Origin: Methanosarcinales archaeon
GTDB taxonomy: Archaea; Halobacteriota; Methanosarcinia; Methanosarcinales; EX4572-44
Reading direction: 5' to 3'
NCBI GenBank assembly: GCA_004212095.1
Contig: RXIJ01000043.1
Coordinates: 1-18,514 of the forward strand
DNA length: 18,514 nucleotides
Part shown: piece by piece, positions 7,561-14,572 of the stretch
Position numbering within the stretch: the stretch's first letter is position 1
Layout of the letters: each line of letters opens with the position of its first letter
Program-made: the position numbers and the translations under genes
The notes under the pieces: model-generated
Database searches by the model: none
Seen by the model: the letters and a program-made list of their open reading frames with translations, nothing else
Told to the model about the DNA's origin: nothing

Positions 7561-8613
7561 CTATCTTCTTACAATGTGGACTGCTGTGGTTTTGAAGGAT
7601 ACATAGGTATGCTCATCGATGTTTAATTCGAGCTCTTCTGCTGATTGTTTTGTTGTGAATGCGACAAGCTCGTTATCAAGCTCTATTCTTACTACTGCCC
7701 CAAGGTGTATGATCTTTTTTATTTTTGTTTCCAGGTTGTTTCTTGCACTTGTTTCTTGCAACTCTTTTGATATGATTATATCTTCTGGTCGTATGAATGC
7801 GTGAACTTTGCTGCCTATTTCAAGGTCGGATATAGCAAATATTTCACTGCTGCCGATATCTACTATTGCAAGCCCGTCTATTTTTTTGGATATGTGTCCT
7901 TCAAGCACATTCTCTGTTCCAACGAAGTCTGCAACCATTCTATTTTTTGGAGTGTTGAATATTTCAAGTGTTGTGCCTGTTTGAACGATCTCCCCCTTCA
8001 TCATAATTCCTATCCTGTCTGCCATAATCATTGCTTCGGTTTGATCGTGTGTTACATGAATTATCGTGATGTCTGATTCGTTGTGGATTTTTTTGAGTTC
8101 GTCCTGCAGTCCTGCCTTTGTTCTTGCATCAAGAGCGCTTAACGGCTCATCTAAAAGTAGTATCTGTGGGTTTAACATGAGAGCTCTTCCTATTGCTGTC
8201 TTTTGTTTTTCTCCACCAGAAAGAGTGGCAGGGTATCGATTCTTAAGGTACGTGATCCCAAGTAAATCCATCATTGCCTGCGATTCCTTGTTGATTTTAT
8301 CTTTTGGGATCTTTTTAATTTTTAGCCCATACCCGATGTTCTCTTCCACTGTAAAATGTGGAAACAGTGCATAGTCCTGGTACACGAATCCAACCTCTCG
8401 ATCCTCGGGTGTTACAGTTGTAACATTGTCCCCGTGTATCCATATTTCACCGGCGTCCGGGACGTAAAATCCTGCTATAAGCTCAAGAAGAAGTGTTTTT
8501 CCTGCAGCAGTCGGACCTAAAATTACAAAATATTCTCCTTTTTCAATAGTGAGGTTTATGTCCTTCAAATTAAATTCTTTCCATTTTCGCTGGAGATTTT
8601 TAATTGTTATCAT
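7561..8613 (-). CDS. wtpC: Tungstate/molybdate ABC transporter ATP-binding protein
   Basis: 350 residues, the standard length for a WtpC/ModC ATPase with a regulatory tail. Walker A is GPTAAGKT (33-40), the Q-loop is near Gln79, the signature LSGGEKQ starts at 131, and Walker B ILLLDEP is at 151-157, followed by SALD. A C-terminal domain (about 230-350) has the TOBE/MOP beta pattern that can bind the transported oxyanion and trans-inhibit transport. It overlaps the permease gene by 4 nt (ATGA), so the two are co-translated. Tungsten or molybdenum is needed for formylmethanofuran dehydrogenase and formate or aldehyde enzymes. Tungstate rather than molybdate is favoured because the permease resembles WtpB, but sequence alone does not settle this. 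Confidence 0.85.
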   Translation of the reverse strand: MITIKNLQRKWKEFNLKDINLTIEKGEYFVILGPTAAGKTLLLELIAGFYVPDAGEIWIHGDNVTTVTPEDREVGFVYQDYALFPHFTVEENIGYGLKIKKIPKDKINKESQAMMDLLGITYLKNRYPATLSGGEKQKTAIGRALMLNPQILLLDEPLSALDARTKAGLQDELKKIHNESDITIIHVTHDQTEAMIMADRIGIMMKGEIVQTGTTLEIFNTPKNRMVADFVGTENVLEGHISKKIDGLAIVDIGSSEIFAISDLEIGSKVHAFIRPEDIIISKELQETSARNNLETKIKKIIHLGAVVRIELDNELVAFTTKQSAEELELNIDEHTYVSFKTTAVHIVRR

Positions 8614-9428
8614 CGTTTTTCTCCATGTTTGGATGCTCGCAGGATAATAAAGATTACAAGGCAGATTGAAACAAGAAGTATGGACGCGGGTCTTGAGCTT
8701 GTTAAACCGTACATTGTGAATAAATCATATATCAGAACAGGAGCAGACTTTGGGAAGTATGCAATGATGAGAACCGCTGAGAATTCGCTTACCCCACGAG
8801 CCCAGCATAGTATACATCCATTGAATATGGATGGCAACGCAAGAGGAAATGTTATCCTCCTAAATGTTGTCCATTGGGATGCCCCAAGTGAGCGTGACAC
8901 GTTTTCCAGTCTTGGATCAACGGTTTTAAATCCTTCTCTTGCTGTATCAACAAGATATGGAAGGCTCATAAACAGCATGGCAGCAACAATTCCTGGAAAT
9001 GCATCCACGAAGACTATTCCAATCTTACCAAAAGGTGCGCCGATAATCCCTGATCGCATAAAAATTCCATAGAGTGCAATTCCAGCAACCACATGTGGAA
9101 TCATAATCGGAATGTCTATAATACCTTCGATAACGCTCTTGAATGCAAAATCCTTTCGTGAGAGGATATATGCTAAAGGAACTCCAAAGATAAAAGCGAT
9201 TAATGCTGAGACTGATGCAGCAGAAATACTTATCCATATTGCAGTTAGAATCGTAGAATCCTTTGCTGCATTAATCAAAGCTTGCATATCACCGATTTGT
9301 CGATAAAACATATCTCCGAGTGTAACAAAGACGAAAGCAACGAGGAAAAATCCCAAAAAGAAGAAAAGAAGAAGAAACCTGTCTTTTTTCAGTTTTTTCA
9401 TCACATTTTTAATTGTCTTGGGATACAT
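8610..9428 (-). CDS. wtpB: Tungstate/molybdate ABC transporter permease
   Basis: About 272 residues from the ATG at 9428. The frame is open back to 9506, but a TATA element at 9454-9462 about 25-30 nt before 9428 and normal family length favour the shorter form. A Lys-rich cytoplasmic start leads to about six hydrophobic segments. The EAA coupling loop reads SLGASQWTTFRRITFPLALPSI, which contacts WtpC. GVSEFSAVLIIAYFPKSAPV near the C-terminus is typical of WtpB and ModB. No wtpA (binding protein) gene lies upstream, where it usually sits; that position holds palindromes and a pseudogene. Either a distant wtpA serves it or uptake was lost. Confidence 0.85.
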   Translation of the reverse strand: MYPKTIKNVMKKLKKDRFLLLFFFLGFFLVAFVFVTLGDMFYRQIGDMQALINAAKDSTILTAIWISISAASVSALIAFIFGVPLAYILSRKDFAFKSVIEGIIDIPIMIPHVVAGIALYGIFMRSGIIGAPFGKIGIVFVDAFPGIVAAMLFMSLPYLVDTAREGFKTVDPRLENVSRSLGASQWTTFRRITFPLALPSIFNGCILCWARGVSEFSAVLIIAYFPKSAPVLIYDLFTMYGLTSSRPASILLVSICLVIFIILRASKHGEKR

Positions 9429-9453
9429 TCTGAATCGTTCATTATGTGCTATA

Positions 9454-9462
9454 CAATATAAC
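9454..9462 (-). promoter_or_regulatory. TATA box of wtpBC
   Basis: GTTATATTG on the minus strand, centred about 30 nt before the ATG at 9428. It supports that start over the upstream in-frame ATG at 9506. Confidence 0.45.
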
Positions 9463-9528
9463 GATTTGCCAGATAGAACCGTTTCCAGGTATCTGTGCAA
9501 GATCACGAGATTCCACGAGATCTGAATT

Positions 9529-9549
9529 GTTACTTACTCTGTAAGTAAC
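9529..9549. repeat. Perfect 9-bp inverted repeat upstream of wtpBC
   Basis: GTTACTTAC and GTAAGTAAC are separated by TCT. A smaller one, ATTAC-GTA-GTAAT, follows at 9555-9567. Both have a 3-nt spacer, as expected for a dimeric regulator. They lie 100-140 nt before the wtpB start. I do not recognise the motif as a known ModE or TunR site. The remainder of 9429-9640 shows no gene. Confidence 0.5.
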
Positions 9550-9644
9550 TCTTGATTACGTAGTAATGTTATTGTGCTGCGCCCGTGCTGGTCGCGTGTT
9601 TTCATTTTGCAAGTTGACGGCTTTGATTTTATGCACAACAATAT

Positions 9645-9652
9645 TATATACC
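9645..9652 (+). promoter_or_regulatory. Diverged third copy of the cluster promoter
   Basis: ATTATATA within CACAACAATATTATATA resembles the CACCACAATGTTATATA core of the 45-bp block at 11334 and 12274. A second shared block (ATTGTGA...ACCA...AAGATTTAC) follows at about 9674-9700. It precedes the broken gene copy at 9738. Confidence 0.5.
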
Positions 9653-9737
9653 GACGATGCACGTCACTCCAATTGTGAACCACTAAAAGATTTACGCAAC
9701 CACAAGAAGCTCAGATAATTAAGAAGGTAGTAACACC

Positions 9738-9947
9738 ATGACCAAAGAATGAAACGACAAGAAGGAATCATTTGAAGTACTGGATGGCAAGGAACTTGTG
9801 GAATAGTTCCTACCAACTGTTATAAAAAAAGCCAAAGAGGTGGCTGCTGGCAGTGGAATCTGCGTGGTTCAGAATTTCGAGCCGATTCTGTACTATTTCC
9901 GTTTCACTCCGGAAGAGATCGGATGGGACGCCAGCACAGCTCTTTAA
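9738..9947 (+). pseudogene. Broken copy of the DUF2249-like/AhpD-like gene
   Basis: Positions 9745-9884 match 12389-12528 without gaps and with about 7 differences in 140 nt (about 95%). The frame starts at an ATG at 9738 behind a ribosome-like AAGGTAG. It has a TGA at 9750 in place of a Trp codon and a TAG at 9804 in place of a Glu codon, both in frame. Similarity ends abruptly after the FEP codons, and the frame closes at a TAA at 9945. The AhpD-like second half is absent. The TAG might suggest pyrrolysine, but the TGA next to it and the truncation argue for simple decay. Downstream to 10034 nothing is recognisable. Confidence 0.85.
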
Positions 9948-10034
9948 GGGATTTGTTGAGGCTGCAAGCAGGATTGTTTGCGGCGTCAGGTGCTGATCAG
10001 AATTTTGAAAAATCCCCTCAAGCCCCAATCAACC

Positions 10035-10385
10035 TCAACCCTTCGGCTTCTTAACAACCGTAATAATCATCTTAAACGGCACCCTGGCGTCGAGCGAATG
10101 TGGAATATCTGCCGGCAACACCGCCACCTCTCCGGTCTTGACAACGATCTCCTTGCCGCCGATGTTAATCTCTGCCTCTCCGTCGAGAACCTGCACCATG
10201 GCGTCTCCCGGTGCGGAATGGGTGCTCAACCCTTCACCCGTGTCAAAGGCAAAGAGCGTCATGCTCACGTCATTATTCTGCGCAAGCGTCCTGCTGACGA
10301 CTCGTCCTTCTCCGTAATTCACAAGGTCTACTAATACGTGCGGCTCTGAGAACGTTATGTTTTTGATAAGTACTGTGTTTGTCAT
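10035..10385 (-). CDS. Single-domain cupin protein
   Basis: 116 residues from the ATG at 10385; another in-frame ATG two codons upstream at 10391 is possible. AGGTAATG just before favours 10385. One conserved beta-barrel (cupin_2) spans about residues 38-112. First motif: THSAPGDAMVQVLDGEAEI, keeping His56 and Glu70 but with Ala where the second His usually stands. Second motif: GEVAVLPADIPHSL with His96. The metal site may therefore be incomplete or use other ligands. There is no signal peptide. It is convergent or isolated among pseudogenes and could sense or bind a small molecule. The substrate cannot be told. Sampled composition is G+C-richer than the left flank, like the redox cluster to the right. 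Confidence 0.85.
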   Translation of the reverse strand: MTNTVLIKNITFSEPHVLVDLVNYGEGRVVSRTLAQNNDVSMTLFAFDTGEGLSTHSAPGDAMVQVLDGEAEINIGGKEIVVKTGEVAVLPADIPHSLDARVPFKMIITVVKKPKG

Positions 10386-10465
10386 GATCATTACCTATTG
10401 ATTGTCGATTGCTAAATATATGTCGATCGATCTACCTGTCAGCGTCTATTTATTTCTACTTAAGT

Positions 10466-10820
10466 CTATGCTTCTCCGAAATCTCTTTCACAGCATCCCT
10501 TTGAACGATTTGTTCGAATCCATCGGCAATTCCTGAAGTCTTCCGCCATCATAGTACCGATCTCTTTTGCTTCGTTATTCCCGAGCCCAATTGCTCTCAG
10601 ACCAAAACAGATGTTCTCAAGAGCGGTCTTCCACCGGATCAGGCGCGGCTCTTGGAAGATATACCCAATCCGCAGACTCCTAACCACAACTGCCCCGGAG
10701 TCAGGGGTGATCAGCCCGACAACCATCTTGAAGATAGTGGTCTTCCCGATGCTTGACCTGCTAGATAGTCCAATGGAGCCTCCTCTGATGTCATCATCGT
10801 TCAGCTTTCAGCCAGAATCG
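10466..10820 (-). pseudogene. Remnant of a nitrate/sulfonate/taurine-type ABC ATPase
   Basis: A continuous frame ending at 10466 reads SSIGKTTIFKMVVGLITPDSG (Walker A and following) and then IGYIFQEPRLIRWKTALENI (Q-loop), as in SsuB/TauB-type ATPases. The frame is cut upstream by a TGA near 10820 before a proper N-terminus. Downstream, after about residue MMAEDFRN, it loses similarity before any signature LSGG or Walker B motif. The Walker A itself is altered (SSRSSIGKTT). No permease or binding protein accompanies it. It is a fragment of about one third of the gene, likely inactive. Confidence 0.75.
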
Positions 10821-10864
10821 CGAGTTTCGGATGCACCCACATTCTCCCACTGTAGAGCGAAATA

Positions 10865-11302
10865 TCAGCGCACCTTCAACTTCTCCATAATGACTGCAGG
10901 GCACACCCTGTGCACACCCTCCAGTTTCCCGATCTTCTCAGTGATGAACTCTCCTAATGCCCGCCCATCCTTAAGCCAAATTTCAGTCATGATCGTGTGA
11001 TCTCCTGTCGAAGTTGCAACGAATTTCACCTCCGGAAACTCCGTCATTCGGATCGCAACGTCAAGAAAATGGGTTGACTCAACATCGAGACCGACGATGG
11101 AGATTGAGTTGTATCCAAGCTTGGCAGGGTTAACAACGATTGTGTACCTCTCTATGACTCCCGCTTTCTCGAGCGCCTTTATGCGCTTTCGTATCGTGGA
11201 TTCGGCAACACCAAGTCGTGCAGCAATCTTGGTGTGCGGTGTGCGTGCGTTCTCCTCAAGTATGTCTATGATTTTTATGTCTCTTTCGTCAACCATTTGC
11301 AT
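10865..11302 (-). CDS. Lrp/AsnC-family transcription regulator
   Basis: 145 residues; a start two codons downstream at 11296 (MVDERD) is equally possible. The N-terminal winged helix-turn-helix (about 5-52) shows ILEENARTPHTKIAARLGV and ESTIRKRIKALEKAGVI, the pattern of this family. A C-terminal RAM/ACT-like domain (about 66-145) would bind a small effector and form the dimer or octamer. The gene is divergent from the DUF302 gene, and the 165-bp gap holds a 45-bp block repeated before another cluster gene plus tandem ATTAATACAT units. By position, control of itself and of the redox cluster is likely, but the effector cannot be inferred. Confidence 0.9.
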   Translation of the reverse strand: MQMVDERDIKIIDILEENARTPHTKIAARLGVAESTIRKRIKALEKAGVIERYTIVVNPAKLGYNSISIVGLDVESTHFLDVAIRMTEFPEVKFVATSTGDHTIMTEIWLKDGRALGEFITEKIGKLEGVHRVCPAVIMEKLKVR

Positions 11303-11333
11303 ATCACCATACCGATTTTCGTATTTTTGCGGA

Positions 11334-11378
11334 ATTTATGGACGATTTACGCACCACAATGTTATATATTCGTAATGC
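11334..11378 (+). promoter_or_regulatory. 45-bp promoter block, copy 1 (DUF302 gene)
   Basis: It starts ATTTATGGACGATTTACGCA and ends CGTAATGC, with a TATA box GTTATATATT at 11361-11370. It is identical over 45 bp to 12274-12318. A second shared part follows: an AT-rich ATTAATACAT direct repeat (11380-11401), then CATTGTGATAGTAAACCATT. The start codon is about 100 nt after the TATA box, so there is room for an mRNA leader or an operator. Confidence 0.7.
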
Positions 11379-11468
11379 ATATTAATACATATTAATACAT
11401 ATCATTGTGATAGTAAACCATTATAAAGATTTACACGAGAATCTAAAATAACACGAATGAGATGATAT

Positions 11469-11975
11469 ATGAGGAAAACCATTAAAGACCACAGAATAGA
11501 CACAAAAACAGTAATCACAGCTCTCGGCGGATTCGTTCTCGGTGTAATCGTCGTGATGTTTGTGATGAAGATGGCTGCGCCCGGAATGATGATTCACGAG
11601 GCAAAGAGTCCTTACGACTTTAACACGACCGTTGAGGCGATCATCGCGAACGCGGAAAGCGAGGGCTGGACAGTTCCCAAGGTCTACAACTTCCAAAAGT
11701 CCATTCTGGACGCGGGCAGTGGCGATGTCGGCAGGATCAAGGTTATTGAGATGTGCCATCCAGAGTATGCATCAGGGCTACTCGGCGCGGACGATACCAA
11801 GTTAGTTGCTGTGATGATGCCATGCGCTGTTGCGGTTTACGAGAAGTCGGATGGTGGGATATACGTTGCATCGATGAATGTCGGCATGATGGGTAAGGTC
11901 TTCGGTGGCGATGTTGATCAGACGATGTCGAAGGTTGCTCGCGACGATCAGGTGATACTCGGATTTGCGGAGTGA
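11469..11975 (+). CDS. Membrane-anchored DUF302 protein
   Basis: 168 residues. A charged N-terminus (MRKTIKDHRIDTK) is followed by one hydrophobic segment (about residues 16-35), so the protein is probably anchored with its domain outside the cytoplasm. The DUF302 domain spans about 45-135: ESPYDFNTTVEAI-like start, then VIEMCHPEYASGLLGADDT and VAVMMPCAVAVYE. The two conserved cysteines, in EMCHP and MMPCA, could bind haem or metal or take part in redox chemistry. The function of DUF302 is not established. It is divergent from the Lrp gene and shares its promoter block with the gene at 12355, suggesting joint expression with the cytochrome cluster. Confidence 0.85.
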   Translation: MRKTIKDHRIDTKTVITALGGFVLGVIVVMFVMKMAAPGMMIHEAKSPYDFNTTVEAIIANAESEGWTVPKVYNFQKSILDAGSGDVGRIKVIEMCHPEYASGLLGADDTKLVAVMMPCAVAVYEKSDGGIYVASMNVGMMGKVFGGDVDQTMSKVARDDQVILGFAE

Positions 11976-12158
11976 TGGGGCAAGGGGTGTTCGGGCGGGT
12001 ATGTTTTGGAGGCTATATCCGCGGACATTTACATGGTCGGTGCGCAGGTGTGAAGTGTACCAGTCCCCAGCATTTCAACCCGGTACTGCGCCGCTATCAT
12101 CATAACCCCTATATCTCAAAATATATTCTCTCAAGAACCTTGAAAAGAGCGACGTTAG

Positions 12159-12168
12159 GTGAATTCAC
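12159..12168. repeat. 10-bp palindrome in the 11976-12273 gap
   Basis: GTGAATTCAC is a perfect palindrome. It is the only distinct element I see in the 300-bp stretch between the DUF302 gene and the second promoter block. A plus-strand frame runs through the stretch, but the protein looks random and is not called as a gene. Confidence 0.3.
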
Positions 12169-12273
12169 GGGAATGAATGATCTATGGAACACAGGAACTA
12201 CGGTGGCGGATATTTATAGACGGGAACGTGGGAGCTGGAGTATTACCCTGTCGATGTTTGTACTTCTCGTGCG

Positions 12274-12318
12274 ATTTATGGACGATTTACGCACCACAAT
12301 GTTATATATTCGTAATGC
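12274..12318 (+). promoter_or_regulatory. 45-bp promoter block, copy 2 (fusion gene)
   Basis: Identical to 11334-11378, with the TATA box GTTATATATT at 12301-12310. It is followed by a shortened version of the second part (CGTATCATTGTGACAGTAAA). The predicted transcript start is near 12330. Confidence 0.7.
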
Positions 12319-12354
12319 GTATAATACGTATCATTGTGACAGTAAACCATTAAA

Positions 12355-13083
12355 ATGTTTACGTGCATGAAGGTGATACCCACGATAAAAGAATGGAACG
12401 ACAAGAAGGAATCATTTGAAGTATTGGATGGCAAGGAACTTGTGGGAGAGTTCCTGTCAACTGTTATAAAAAAAGCCAAAGAGGTGGCTGCTGGAAGTGG
12501 AATCTGCGTGGTTCAGAATTTCGAGCCGTTCCCGCTTTATTCTATCATGGCAGACCTCGGCTTTGAGCACAGTACTGAGAATACATCTGATACTGAATAC
12601 CGGGTGTACTTTTACCGGGCAGAAACAAGAGAGGGTAGTGCCGGTACAAACGTTCCACTACACCCAGCAGCTCTTCTCAATCTCGGCAAAATCGACAAAA
12701 CGCTTAGTAAGATAACGTCGCAGTTTTGGCAGCTTGTCTGGAATAAAGAAGAGCCTGCTATAGACCAGAAGACTAAATACCTGCTCTCGCTTGCAAATGC
12801 TGTTGGTTCAGGTCGCATTCGTCAGGCAACACGAGAACTGGTGAAAGCATACTTTGAAGGCGTCACTGTTTCCGAATTGGACGAACTCTTCTCACTCTTT
12901 GTCTGGAACCAGGGAGTCGGTAACTTTGCATCAGAGATCGGCCCGTCAACGCTCTTTGCTGCTTATCAGTTAATCAAGAGGCTTGAGAACGAAGGAAAGT
13001 CAAGGGGCGAGGTGCTGGCAGAACTCGTCAGTAAGTATGGTGAAAAGAATCCGGATGTAAGCGTGCTTGAAAAGAAACAATAA
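12355..13083 (+). CDS. DUF2249-like domain fused to an AhpD-like (carboxymuconolactone decarboxylase) domain
   Basis: 242 residues from 12355, or 238 from the ATG at 12367. The N-terminal half (about 15-95) resembles DUF2249, a TusA/SirA-like fold: GSGICVVQNFEPFPLYSIMADLGF...YRVYFYR. The C-terminal half (about 110-230) is the helical AhpD/CMD fold: KTKYLLSLANAVGSGRIRQATRELVKAYFEG...LFVWNQGVGNF. The catalytic CxxC of peroxidase-active members is absent; this half has no cysteine, so a scaffold, ligand-binding or non-thiol role is likelier. An AGGTGAT element lies just after the second ATG, and the true start is uncertain. The cytochrome gene follows 42 nt later and probably shares the transcript. 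A broken paralogue lies at 9738. Confidence 0.8.
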   Translation: MFTCMKVIPTIKEWNDKKESFEVLDGKELVGEFLSTVIKKAKEVAAGSGICVVQNFEPFPLYSIMADLGFEHSTENTSDTEYRVYFYRAETREGSAGTNVPLHPAALLNLGKIDKTLSKITSQFWQLVWNKEEPAIDQKTKYLLSLANAVGSGRIRQATRELVKAYFEGVTVSELDELFSLFVWNQGVGNFASEIGPSTLFAAYQLIKRLENEGKSRGEVLAELVSKYGEKNPDVSVLEKKQ

Positions 13084-13125
13084 TACTAATAATAATAATA
13101 AACACACAAGAGGAGATAAAATATT

Positions 13126-14523
13126 ATGAAGAGATTTTTTATATTATTGGTTCTGTTGTTACTGACCCCCTCTGTCTTGATGGGATCAGTAGCAGCATCA
13201 ACCTGTATTGACTGCCACAGCACCGTCACCCCGGAGATTGTTGAAGATTTCAAGAGCGGTGCGATGGGCGACAACGTCGATTGCTCAGCTTGTCATGGAA
13301 CAACCCATAGTTCGATTACTACCGTTGACAAGGCGAAGATGCCGACACACGAGACATGCGGTGCGTGCCATGCTACGCAGGACGCGCAATATATGGACGG
13401 AAAACACAGCCTCGCATGGACTGCGATGTCTGCAATGCCAACGACCGCGGATCAGCCAAAAGAGCTGATAGAAGGTCAAAAGGGCTGCGGAGGCTGCCAC
13501 AAGATTGGAGCAAAGGACGAGACTGGCTGGGATGATTACCACTATGGTATTACTGGCTGTGACAGCTGCCATACGAGGCACAGCTTTTCAGAAGCCGAGG
13601 CAAGAAGACCCGAAGCATGTATGACCTGCCATCAGGGCTTCGACCATGCCCAGTGGGAAATGTATTCAACCTCAAAGCACGGTTCGATCTACCTGACAGA
13701 AGGCGATGACTGGGACTGGGGCGCGCCGATCTCTAATGCGAAAGCGAGTTACACCGCTCCCACGTGCCAGATGTGCCACATGAATAACGGAGACCACGAT
13801 GTTATCACGAGTTGGGGATTTCTTGGCGTCAGGGTCGAGGAGCCCAACGAAGAATGGGCTGACGATCGGGTGACGGTTTTGAAGTCATACGGTGTCCTTG
13901 ATGCTGACGGAAACCCAACAGCAAGATTTGATCTTATAGGTCCTGCAAAGCTTGCAAGGACAACTATTGCCGAGTGGAACGCACCCCGTGAGGAGATGAT
14001 CGCGGTGTGTGGCGACTGCCACTCAGAGAAGTTCGCAAGAATCTCGCTCGAGGAAGGAGACCAGATGCTAAGAGAAGCTGACCGAATCTACGCGGAGTCA
14101 GTCGAGATTGTTGCAGCACTGCACCGCGATGGAATTCTCCCAGAGCCTGATTACATCGACGAACTCCCGTCCTACCCATATCCTGATGTTCTCAGGTTCT
14201 ACGATCAGTCACACACGATCGAAGAAGATCTCTGGGTTATGTGGATGAAGTACCGGATGCGCTGTTTCCAGAGCGCGTTTCATGCAAACGCGGATCAGGA
14301 ACAATGGTACGGCTGGGGACCGCTTAAGGAGACCGCGGTTGCGATCAAGTCAGAAGACAGGAGTCTCCGGGCTGAAGCAGAGCTTGCAGAGGCGGTAGTT
14401 GCTGAAGGGATGACCGGAACTGCAGAGACCAAAGCAAATACAGCAGAGAGTCCAGGGTTCGGGGCAGTCTTCTCGTTCACATCGATTCTTGCTCTATTCG
14501 TTCTGTTAAGGAGAAAAGAGTAA
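13126..14523 (+). CDS. Octahaem c-type cytochrome, hydroxylamine oxidoreductase-like, PGF-CTERM anchored
   Basis: 465 residues. A signal peptide (about 1-25, MKRFFILLVLLLL...VAAS) exports it. Eight CxxCH haem sites start at Cys27, 53, 78, 121, 145, 165, 214 and 295. The section CQMCHMNNGDHDV and the late RMRCFQSAFHANADQEQWYGW match the HAO/octahaem cytochrome family, whose members oxidise hydroxylamine or hydrazine or reduce nitrite and hydroxylamine. As I recall it, the residue after AD in that late motif is the Tyr that crosslinks to the active-site haem in oxidising HAO. Here it is Gln, pointing to a reductase. The end has ESPGFGAVFSFTSILALFVLLRRKE-type architecture: PGF motif, hydrophobic stretch, basic tail. 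This is the signal for archaeosortase A and surface attachment. A GAGGAG ribosome site precedes the ATG. Eight haems in 465 residues is compact for the family. Confidence 0.9.
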   Translation: MKRFFILLVLLLLTPSVLMGSVAASTCIDCHSTVTPEIVEDFKSGAMGDNVDCSACHGTTHSSITTVDKAKMPTHETCGACHATQDAQYMDGKHSLAWTAMSAMPTTADQPKELIEGQKGCGGCHKIGAKDETGWDDYHYGITGCDSCHTRHSFSEAEARRPEACMTCHQGFDHAQWEMYSTSKHGSIYLTEGDDWDWGAPISNAKASYTAPTCQMCHMNNGDHDVITSWGFLGVRVEEPNEEWADDRVTVLKSYGVLDADGNPTARFDLIGPAKLARTTIAEWNAPREEMIAVCGDCHSEKFARISLEEGDQMLREADRIYAESVEIVAALHRDGILPEPDYIDELPSYPYPDVLRFYDQSHTIEEDLWVMWMKYRMRCFQSAFHANADQEQWYGWGPLKETAVAIKSEDRSLRAEAELAEAVVAEGMTGTAETKANTAESPGFGAVFSFTSILALFVLLRRKE

Positions 14524-14529
14524 ATATTA

Positions 14530-14543
14530 TTTTTTTATTTTTT
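14530..14543 (+). terminator. T-rich terminator after the cytochrome gene
   Basis: Two T-runs (seven and six T, broken by one A) begin a few nt after the TAA. No hairpin is needed in archaea. An AATATAAAT element at about 14551 could restart transcription for the rubrerythrin gene. Confidence 0.5.
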
Positions 14544-14572
14544 ATTTAGAAATATAAATTTAGAGGTATAAA

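Noticed and set aside
9810..10334. Reading frames on both strands opposite the cupin and the pseudogene
   Set aside because: Shadows of the cupin gene or of decayed sequence. No conserved pattern.
11972..12370. Plus-strand reading frame of 132 codons between the DUF302 and fusion genes
   Set aside because: It overlaps the DUF302 stop and runs through the promoter block. The protein has no recognisable pattern and is rich in Arg, Tyr and His.
13081..13101. TAA/TAATAA microsatellite before the cytochrome gene
   Set aside because: Short A/T triplet run following the stop codon of the preceding gene. No evidence of a function.
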